64,000 bases of DNA, from assembly GCA_965204415.1 (NCBI GenBank), contig CBDBEL010000004.1:1364001-1428000 (forward strand), written 5' to 3'. This DNA comes from Aldehydirespirator sp965204415. Its GTDB lineage: Bacteria; Actinomycetota; Acidimicrobiia; Acidimicrobiales; Aldehydirespiratoraceae. How positions within the stretch are numbered: position 1 is the stretch's first letter; each line of letters begins with the position of its first letter. Shown piece after piece: positions 32,194 to 38,700 of the stretch. Made by a program: the position numbers and the translations under genes. A model generated the notes under the pieces. It ran no database searches and was not told the DNA's origin. It was given only the letters and a program-made list of their open reading frames with translations.

Positions 32194-32236
32194 AACTAGG
32201 CGCGAGGACCGCGCGCCTGCGGAGCACGAGCGGTGT

Positions 32237-33169
32237 CTAGAGGCTCGCGGCCACGATGCGGGCCGTCTCGGCGATGGCGTCGTCGAGCGGTGTGGGTTCT
32301 ATGTCGCCGAGCAGCGCCACCAGGCCGGCGGGCGACAGGGCCTCAGCGAACGGCAGCGGGTCGCCGTCCACACCGAGGTCGTCGAAGCCGGTGACGCGGC
32401 GGACCCGCTCCACGAAGTCGTCGATCGACGTCACGTGGCCCCGCAGATTCACCGCAGGAGCGGCGGGAGCATCGAAGTCGACCCGGGAGGCGGCGATGAA
32501 CGCCCGGGCCACGTCGGGCGCGTAGTGGAAGTCGGTCACGCCCCCGTACCCCACCGTGTACGGCTCGCCCCGCACCGCGCTGTAGATGGCCGCGGTCGGC
32601 GCGGAGGTGACACCCTGGTCCCGGCCGGCGCCGTACACGGTGAAGGGGCGCAGCCCCACCGATGCCAGCCCGTGGTCGGCCGCGAACACCGCGGCCGTCT
32701 GCTCGTTGGCCACCTTGTAGGCGCCGTACAGGGTGGCGGGCTTGGCGAGCGCGTCCGGTCCGAGTATGGACTCGGGATAGAGCTCCGGCGGTCCGAAGAT
32801 GGCGGCGCTCGAGGCGTAGGCGACCGGCGAGATGCCGTGCTCCACCGCGGCCTCGAACACGTTCACGGTCCCCTGCACGTTGACGGCCGCGCCGGCGCTG
32901 GGGTCGGCCTTGCAGAACGGCACCTGCAATGCGGCGAGATGGATCACCCGGTCGACGCCGGCCATGGCGTCGACCACGGCCGAGCGGTCGACGATGTCGC
33001 CGACGACGCGGCGGAAGTCCAGCGGGGCGCCGCCGGAGATGAGACGGTGGCGGTCGTCGTTGGCGCCGAGGTCGAATGTGGTGACCTCGGCACCCTCGTC
33101 CAGCAGCAGGCGCACCGTCCACGCGCCGATGCACCCGTCGGCGCCGGTGACAAGGAAATGCTCGGCCAT
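32237..33169 (-). CDS. NAD-dependent epimerase/dehydratase family protein
   Basis: A 310-residue extended SDR. VTGADGCIGAWTVRLLLDEG is the Rossmann motif, DFRRVVGDIVD and VIHLAALQ follow as in sugar epimerases, YASSAAIFG holds the Ser, and YGAYKVANEQ supplies the catalytic Tyr and Lys. RPFTVYGAGRDQG is typical. Start is the ATG at 33169, overlapping the stop of the upstream SDR by one base; a longer frame is a shadow of that SDR. With the two SDRs it forms a three-gene unit for redox chemistry on an unknown, perhaps sugar-like, compound. Confidence 0.92.
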   Translation of the reverse strand: MAEHFLVTGADGCIGAWTVRLLLDEGAEVTTFDLGANDDRHRLISGGAPLDFRRVVGDIVDRSAVVDAMAGVDRVIHLAALQVPFCKADPSAGAAVNVQGTVNVFEAAVEHGISPVAYASSAAIFGPPELYPESILGPDALAKPATLYGAYKVANEQTAAVFAADHGLASVGLRPFTVYGAGRDQGVTSAPTAAIYSAVRGEPYTVGYGGVTDFHYAPDVARAFIAASRVDFDAPAAPAVNLRGHVTSIDDFVERVRRVTGFDDLGVDGDPLPFAEALSPAGLVALLGDIEPTPLDDAIAETARIVAASL

Positions 33170-33879
33170 CAGTAGGTCGCCCTCCCGCCGGAGATGTCGT
33201 AGCACGCGCCGGTGCTGAACGAGCAGTCCTCCGAGCACAGCCAGCCCACCAGGGCGGCCACCTCCTCGGGCTGGCCCAGACGGCCCATGGGGATCTTCGA
33301 GAGCATGTAGTCCAGCACCTCCGGTGCGGTGGCCAGGTTCATGGGGGTGGCGATCACCGCCGGCGCGATCGAGTTGACGATCACGCCGGTGGTGGCCAGT
33401 TCCTTGGCCACCGACTTGGTCATCGCGATGACGGCGCCCTTGCTGGCCGAGTAAGCGCTGAGATTCGGGTTGCCCTCCTTGCCGGCGATGCTGGCGATGT
33501 TGACCACCCGGCCCCAGCCCCTCTTGACCATGCCGTCCAGGGTGGCTTGCATCACGTTGAAGATCCCCGTGACGTTCACGGTGAGGGTGCGCTCCCACTC
33601 GTCCAACGGGGTATCCAGCAGCGGCACGTTCGGCCCGACGATGCCGGCGGACTGCACGACGATGTCAATCTCGTCGATGCCGTCGATGGCCCTGACGGCG
33701 GCCGCGTCGGTCACATCGACCTCGTGTATGGCCTCCAGCTCGCCGGCCCGGTCGGCCATGTCGCCGGCGTGCAGGTCCACGGCGGCCACCCGGCATCCCT
33801 GGGCCAGAAGGCGGTCGACGCACGCTGCGCCGATCCCCGATCCGGCGCCGGTCACCAGCGCTCTGCGTTCCACGGTCAT
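33169..33879 (-). CDS. SDR-family oxidoreductase, tandem paralogue B
   Basis: A 236-residue classical SDR. TGAGSGIG cofactor motif, NIASIAGKEG with the catalytic Ser, and YSASKGA for Tyr/Lys are present; the usual NNAG is VQSAG, as in its paralogue (VQCAA). The C-terminus FSTGACYDISGGRATY is nearly the same as in the next gene upstream. GGAGGG is 5 nt before the ATG at 33879. Same length and about three quarters identical residues by eye show a recent tandem duplication. Confidence 0.92.
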   Translation of the reverse strand: MTVERRALVTGAGSGIGAACVDRLLAQGCRVAAVDLHAGDMADRAGELEAIHEVDVTDAAAVRAIDGIDEIDIVVQSAGIVGPNVPLLDTPLDEWERTLTVNVTGIFNVMQATLDGMVKRGWGRVVNIASIAGKEGNPNLSAYSASKGAVIAMTKSVAKELATTGVIVNSIAPAVIATPMNLATAPEVLDYMLSKIPMGRLGQPEEVAALVGWLCSEDCSFSTGACYDISGGRATY

Positions 33880-33902
33880 CGTTTCCCTCCCGGTGTCCTT
33901 CG

Positions 33903-34613
33903 TCAGTAGGTTGCCCGGCCGCCGGTGATGTCGTAGCAGGCTCCGGTGCTGAACGAGCAATCCTCCGAGCACAGCCAGCCCACCAGCGCAGCCACCTCCT
34001 CCGGTTCGCACATCCGACCCATCGGGACCTTCGACACCATGAAGTCGAGCATCTCCTGGGTGGCGGGGCCCAACATCGGCGTGTTGGTGATCGTCGGCGC
34101 CACCGCGTTGATCAGCACACCCGTGGTGGCCAGCTCCTTGGCCACCGACTTGGTGAGAGCGATCACCGCTCCCTTGCTGGCCGAGTAGGCCGACTGATGC
34201 GCGTTGCCCTCCTTGCCGGCGATGCTGGCGACGTTGACCACCCGGCCCCAGCCCCGCTCGACCATGCCGGGCAGCGTGGCCCTCATCACGTTGACCACGC
34301 CCGAGACATTGACGGCCATGGCCCGGTCCCAGTCGTCGGGCGACGTGTCAGTCAGCGGACCGACGGGCCCGGCAATGGCGGCGCACTGCACCACGATGTC
34401 GATCTCGTCGATGCCTTCGACGGCGTGCAACGCGGCCGCGTCGGATACGTCGATCTCGACGATGGCCTTCAGCTCTCCGGCGCGATCCTCCATCCGGCCG
34501 GCCCGCAGGTCAACCGCCACCACGTTGTGGCCCCGCTGGAGGAACCATTCTGCGCACGCTGCGCCGATGCCGGACCCGGCGCCGGTGACCAGCGCGGTGC
34601 GGGTCGCAATCAC
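33903..34613 (-). CDS. SDR-family oxidoreductase, tandem paralogue A
   Basis: A 236-residue classical SDR with TGAGSGIGAACAE, VASIAGKEG, YSASKGAVIA and a C-terminal WLCSEDCSFSTGACYD. The start is set at a GTG (34613), matching its paralogue in length; the open frame extends to 34685, but that part has no homology to the family start. It is the promoter-proximal gene of the SDR-SDR-epimerase unit. Cys in the C-terminal GACYD is unusual but shared by both copies. Confidence 0.9.
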   Translation of the reverse strand: MIATRTALVTGAGSGIGAACAEWFLQRGHNVVAVDLRAGRMEDRAGELKAIVEIDVSDAAALHAVEGIDEIDIVVQCAAIAGPVGPLTDTSPDDWDRAMAVNVSGVVNVMRATLPGMVERGWGRVVNVASIAGKEGNAHQSAYSASKGAVIALTKSVAKELATTGVLINAVAPTITNTPMLGPATQEMLDFMVSKVPMGRMCEPEEVAALVGWLCSEDCSFSTGACYDITGGRATY

Positions 34614-34728
34614 GGATTCCCACAGTGTCCGCAGACCGCGGGAAGCGGGCTCGGTGTGCTCCCGTTGCCTGACATGGCGCCTCATCGTAGGGGCGGTCCC
34701 GTCACGCTCCTAGCACAGCCCCGTTCAG

Positions 34729-34851
34729 GGCCCCGTTAGCGGTCGAGGAGATTCGCGGCTTGTATGGGCGGCGACCTGCCCGGAGGCGTTCAGCTTCACG
34801 AAGTGGCCCCGTTAGCCGTCGAGGAGCTTCGCGGCTTGTATGGGCGGCGAC
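34729..34851. repeat. Two 47-bp direct repeats, 76-bp period
   Basis: The sequence GGCCCCGTTAGC...GTATGGGCGGCGAC at 34729-34775 recurs at 34805-34851 with two base differences. They lie just upstream of the VOC-protein gene, so they could hold duplicated regulatory sites. Between them are 29 bp of unique sequence. Confidence 0.8.
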
Positions 34852-34879
34852 GGCAGGCCGGCACGAAAGGTGGCACAAC

Positions 34880-35287
34880 ATGGCGGTGAACATCACCAAG
34901 GCAGGTATTGATCTGGGGATCGTGACCAACAACGGCGACGCGATGCTCGAGTTCTACCGGGATGTCGTGGGCCTCGAGTTCGAGGCCACGCTGGCCCTGG
35001 AGGCGATCGGGATCGCCCGGATGGACCGCCTGCTGTGCAACGACAGCGTGCTGAAGCTGGTGACGCCCACCGCCGACGTGCCATCCGGTCCCGGCGGAGG
35101 CATGGCCGCATGCACCGGTCTGCGCTACTTCACCCTCTCCGTGGACGACGTACAGGCTGCGGTGGCCGAATGCGAAGCGGCCGGAGCGCCGGTCGTGTGG
35201 CCCCCGACGGAGAGTCGTCCGGGGGTGACGATCGCCATGGTCGAGGATCCCGACGGCAACTGGGTGGAGTTCATCCGGATGTCGTGA
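34880..35287 (+). CDS. VOC-family (glyoxalase/dioxygenase-like) protein
   Basis: A 135-residue protein with two beta-alpha-beta-beta-beta units. The first has DLGIVTNNGDAMLEFYRDVVGLEF, the second YFTLSVDDVQAAVAECEAAGAPVV and ends DPDGNWVEFIRMS. One metal ligand is the Glu near the end (WVEF). The usual first-strand His is replaced (GIDLGIV), so activity cannot be assumed. ATG at 34880 is preceded by AAAGG. Members include lyases, dioxygenases and resistance proteins. Confidence 0.85.
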   Translation: MAVNITKAGIDLGIVTNNGDAMLEFYRDVVGLEFEATLALEAIGIARMDRLLCNDSVLKLVTPTADVPSGPGGGMAACTGLRYFTLSVDDVQAAVAECEAAGAPVVWPPTESRPGVTIAMVEDPDGNWVEFIRMS

Positions 35288-35292
35288 ACGGG

Positions 35293-35399
35293 CGCGACCA
35301 GGACCGCGCCCCCGACGGAGGCGATACGACCAGATATGGCACAGCCCGCCTGCCTCGGTTGAGCCGCGACCAGGACCGCGCCCCCGACGGAGGCGATAC
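35293..35399. repeat. Two 35-bp direct repeats, 72-bp period
   Basis: CGCGACCAGGACCGCGCCCC...GAGGCGATAC at 35293-35327 is repeated exactly at 35365-35399. The first copy starts 6 bp after the VOC gene stop and the second ends 18 bp before the next gene. No cas gene or further unit is near. Confidence 0.85.
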
Positions 35400-35417
35400 A
35401 GCGCTACGCTCCGCCGC

Positions 35418-36413
35418 GTGACCGCCAGGAAGCGGCAGGCCTGGAACTACACCCCCGAGCTGCCGCTGCGGTCGGCTCCGTTCCTGCACTGGCCGCTGCG
35501 GCCCGCCGCCATTGCCCGCCACCTGGTCAGGACCTGGAGGCCACTCACATCCCGGGTGTTCATGCTGGCAGTCGCCTTCGCTGTCTGGGAGTGGGCCAGG
35601 CCGTCGCTGGCCGAGGCCGAATCGCTGCGACTGGGCTGGATCCTCGAGATCTGGGTCCGCAACATCGTCGTGCTAGCGGTGGTGGCCGGCGGGCTCCACC
35701 TAATCCTCCAGCGCCACCGGACCCAGGGGGACGGCCTGCGCTACGACGCCCGGCCCTTGACGAAGAACAAGAGCCTGTTCCTGTTCAACGACCAGGTGAA
35801 GGACAACATGTTCCTCAGCCTCGTGCCGGCCATGATCGTCGCCACCGCATGGGAGTCGCTGGGCTGGTGGGCCTACGCCAACGGCATCGCGCCGCACTGG
35901 TCCTTCAGCGACAGCCCGGTGTGGTTCGTTGTGCTGCTGGGCCTGATCCCCATCTGGTCGGTCCTCTACTTCGGGGCCGGCCACTGGGTGCTGCATCGCC
36001 CGCTGGTGTACACCCACGTCCACTCCTGGCACCACCGCAACATGAACATCGGCCCGTGGTCGGGCCTGTCGATGCATCCGCTGGAGCACGTGATCCTCTA
36101 CAGCGACATCCTCCTGCTGCTGGTGGTGCCGTCGAGCCCGGTTCACATGCTGTTCGCGATGATGCACCACACCATCGGGGCGCCCATGAGCCACACCGGC
36201 TATGACGCGGTCCGCCTACCGGCGCGCCAGCGCTTCGAGTTGGGCGACTTCCACCACCAGCTCCATCACCGCTACATCGAGTGCAACTACGGCGGGCTCG
36301 AGTCGCCCCTCGACGAGCTGATCGGCGCGTTCCACGACGGAACGCCCGAAGGCGAACAGATGGTGACCGAGCGCCTCAACCGGATCTCGGAGTCACGACA
36401 GGCCAAGGCCTGA
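35418..36413 (+). CDS. Sterol desaturase / fatty acid hydroxylase superfamily membrane protein (paralogue 1)
   Basis: A 331-residue di-iron membrane oxygenase. The His clusters HWVLH, HVHSWHHRN and HHQLHHRYIE are present and spaced as in the family, between four or more hydrophobic segments. SMHPLEHVILY and FHDGTPEGEQMV are shared with the second paralogue at 51391. Such enzymes hydroxylate or desaturate sterols, carotenoids or lipid chains using O2. GTG is the start; no strong ribosome-binding site is seen. Substrate is unknown. Confidence 0.9.
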   Translation: MTARKRQAWNYTPELPLRSAPFLHWPLRPAAIARHLVRTWRPLTSRVFMLAVAFAVWEWARPSLAEAESLRLGWILEIWVRNIVVLAVVAGGLHLILQRHRTQGDGLRYDARPLTKNKSLFLFNDQVKDNMFLSLVPAMIVATAWESLGWWAYANGIAPHWSFSDSPVWFVVLLGLIPIWSVLYFGAGHWVLHRPLVYTHVHSWHHRNMNIGPWSGLSMHPLEHVILYSDILLLLVVPSSPVHMLFAMMHHTIGAPMSHTGYDAVRLPARQRFELGDFHHQLHHRYIECNYGGLESPLDELIGAFHDGTPEGEQMVTERLNRISESRQAKA

Positions 36414-36437
36414 ACCCCGCGAGAGAGGATCCCGACA

Positions 36438-38450
36438 ATGACAGGAACATTCGCTCGCCGACCGGCGGCGCTACTGGCTGTCCTCGGTGCTGTCGCCGCC
36501 CTTGCCGTGTCGCTGTCGCCGGCCGCTGGTGCGCAGCCCACTCCGGTGCCCATCAGCGCCGACACCTTCACGCTGATCATCCTGCACAACAACGACGGTG
36601 AGTCGAAGCTTGTGCCCGACCCCGTAGACGGCACCCCGTCGGGCGTCCTGACCAGCGTCGACGGCTTCCCCGGTGTGGCCCGCTTCGTGACGCTGATGAA
36701 GACCATGCAAGCCCGGGTGCACGACGGGACCGGTCTGCTCACGGTCAGCGCCGGCGACAACTTCCTGGCCTCGCAGGAACTCGGGGTGTCGCTGGCCGGC
36801 GGCGGCCCGCTCTATGACTCGGTCGCCCTGCGGGGCCTCTACGACGCCATCACGTTGGGCAACCACGACTTCGACCTCGGCCCTGAAGTGGTCGCCCGCT
36901 TCATCAAGGGATTCAACGAGTCGGTGCCGTTCCTGTCGGCCAACGCCGACTTCTCCGGCGAGCCCGCTCTCCAGGAGCTGGTCGACTCGGGCGTGCTGGG
37001 CGCCAGCACCATCGTGACCACCGCCGGCCAGCAGGTCGGCGTCATCGGGGCGGTGACCCCCATGCTTCCCAACATCTCCTCGCCCCGCAACGTGGTGATC
37101 TCCGACGTCCGGGGTGCGGTCATGGCCGAGGTCGAGGCGCTCACCGCACAGGGCGTGAACAAGATCGTGCTGGTGAGCCACCTCCAGGCCGTCGCCGAGG
37201 AAACCGCCCTCGTGGCCGGCTTGACCGGCGTTGACGTGGTGGTCGCCGGCGGCGGCGACGAGCTGCTGGAGGGTGGCGACAGCTGCCTTCCGGACCTGGA
37301 GCCGGTGGGGCCGTACCCGCTGCTGGTGCGCGATGCCGCCGATGTCGAAGTGCCGGTGGTGACCGCGCCCGGCGGCTACCGCTGCATCGGGCAGCTGGTC
37401 GTCAACTTCGACGGTGACGGCAACGTCACGAGCGCATCCGGCAAATCCGTCGGCGTGGACTTCGGGATCGAGCCCGACCCCAAGGTGCAGGCCGAGGTCG
37501 TCGAGCCCTTGGCCGCAGCCGTGGCCGAGATAGACGCCCACGTCATCGGCACGAGCGAGGTCGACCTGGACGGGCGCCGGACGGGCGTGCGGACCACCGC
37601 CACCAACGAGGGCAACCTGCTGGCCGACGCCCTGCGGGCCGCGGCCGCCAACCTGGCCACGGCCTTCGGAACTCCCGTGCCCGACGTCGCGATCCAGAAC
37701 GGCGGCGGCATCCGCAACGACGCCGTCATCGCGGCCGGGCCGATCACGACCGGCGACACCTGGGACATCGCCCCGTTCCGCAACTTCGTGGTGGTGGGCG
37801 AGGTGCCCCGCGACACCCTCCACAGGCTGCTGGAGCAGGCCGTCGACCGGGTCCCGGGCGCCGGGGGCCAGTTCCCGCAGGTCTCGGGGTTCACCTTCCG
37901 CTACGACCCGTCGGCGCCGGCCCGCGAGACCGACCGGGCCGGCGACTGCTCGCTGGCCGGCAATCCGGGGTCGCGGATCCGCGAGGTGACCCTCGACGAC
38001 GGCTCCGTCGTCGTGCGCGACGGCGCGGTGGTCGCCGGTGATCCGGTGGTGCTGGCCACCATCGACTTCCTGGCCAACGGCGGCGACTGCTACCCGCTGG
38101 CCGGCATCGAGTTCACGTCGCTGGGCGTGACCTACCAGCAGGCCCTGGCCCGCTACATCGAAACCGACCTGGACGGCTGGATCACCGAGGCCGGCTACCC
38201 GGCCGGGGGCGACGACCGCATCACCGCCCTGCCGGTCGAGGCCGGGGCCGAACCCGAGCCGGAGACTGTCGGGGTCGCGGTCAGGCCCGGCGACACCCTG
38301 TGGGGACTGGCCCGGACCCACCTCGGAGCCGGCGCCCGCTGGCCGGAGATCTTCGAACTGAACGCGGGCCGGGTCCAAGCCGACGGTAAGCGCCTCACCG
38401 ACCCGGACCTGATCGTGATCGGCTGGGTCCTCAAGCTGCCGGCAAGCTGA
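36438..38450 (+). CDS. Secreted 5'-nucleotidase/metallophosphatase with C-terminal LysM-like domain
   Basis: A 670-residue exported protein of the UshA/CpdB family. A Sec signal peptide (residues 1-32, ending SPAAGAQ) is followed by the metallophosphatase domain: LHNNDGES (normally HTNDxH), SAGDNFL, TLGNHDFDLGPE and VSHLQ. The nucleotide-binding domain has TNEGNLLADALR and QNGGGIRNDA, then FRNFVVVGEVPRDTL. Residues about 613-668 are LysM-like (VRPGDTLWGLARTHLG, then DPDLIVIGWVLKLP), likely binding the cell wall. The enzyme would dephosphorylate extracellular nucleotides to scavenge phosphate and nucleosides. Confidence 0.92.
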   Translation: MTGTFARRPAALLAVLGAVAALAVSLSPAAGAQPTPVPISADTFTLIILHNNDGESKLVPDPVDGTPSGVLTSVDGFPGVARFVTLMKTMQARVHDGTGLLTVSAGDNFLASQELGVSLAGGGPLYDSVALRGLYDAITLGNHDFDLGPEVVARFIKGFNESVPFLSANADFSGEPALQELVDSGVLGASTIVTTAGQQVGVIGAVTPMLPNISSPRNVVISDVRGAVMAEVEALTAQGVNKIVLVSHLQAVAEETALVAGLTGVDVVVAGGGDELLEGGDSCLPDLEPVGPYPLLVRDAADVEVPVVTAPGGYRCIGQLVVNFDGDGNVTSASGKSVGVDFGIEPDPKVQAEVVEPLAAAVAEIDAHVIGTSEVDLDGRRTGVRTTATNEGNLLADALRAAAANLATAFGTPVPDVAIQNGGGIRNDAVIAAGPITTGDTWDIAPFRNFVVVGEVPRDTLHRLLEQAVDRVPGAGGQFPQVSGFTFRYDPSAPARETDRAGDCSLAGNPGSRIREVTLDDGSVVVRDGAVVAGDPVVLATIDFLANGGDCYPLAGIEFTSLGVTYQQALARYIETDLDGWITEAGYPAGGDDRITALPVEAGAEPEPETVGVAVRPGDTLWGLARTHLGAGARWPEIFELNAGRVQADGKRLTDPDLIVIGWVLKLPAS

Positions 38451-38466
38451 TCGGCCTCTTGGCCGA
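38451..38466 (+). terminator. Hairpin directly after the 5'-nucleotidase stop
   Basis: TCGGCC, TCTT loop, GGCCGA: a perfect 6-bp stem starting at the base after TGA. No T-run follows. Position between the nucleotidase and the opposed vapC remnant supports a transcript-end role. Confidence 0.4.
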
Positions 38467-38472
38467 CGGACG

Positions 38473-38700
38473 TCAGACCATGGCCTCGGGCCGATGCTGG
38501 AAGGGGTCGACGACAGTCACGTCGCCGAGTCGCTGACCGTCTCGCAGGTCCTCGGTGAGCAGGTGGTCGCAACCGGCCGCCTGCGCGGCGGCGACGATGA
38601 GCGCATCCCAATGGGACAGGCCGAAACGATCTGCGACGGCGAAGGCCGCGGTCACCACATCGATAGTGCTAACTACTACGATGACGGCGGTGCAATCCAT
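38473..38700 (-). pseudogene. VapC-type PIN-domain toxin, C-terminal remnant
   Basis: A 75-residue frame with VVTAAFAVADRFGLSHWDAL, then IVAAAQAAGCDHLLTEDLRDG and VTVVDPF, the C-terminal half of PIN-domain ribonucleases (VapC). Acidic residues D32 and E50/D51 match two metal-binding positions. The N-terminal half with the first essential Asp (the LDTN-type start) is missing, and no vapB-like gene is adjacent. It overlaps the 5' end of the beta-propeller gene on the other strand. It is a dead toxin or a fragment left by a rearrangement. Confidence 0.65.

Noticed and set aside
35293..35399. CRISPR-like geometry: two 35-bp repeats separated by 37 bp
   Set aside because: Only two repeats, no cas genes, and other arrays in the window show the same period with different cores. 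It is better explained as a tandem duplication.
36471..38378. 635-codon minus-strand frame opposite the nucleotidase
   Set aside because: Rich in Gly, His and Val without motifs; the opposite strand encodes a clear enzyme.
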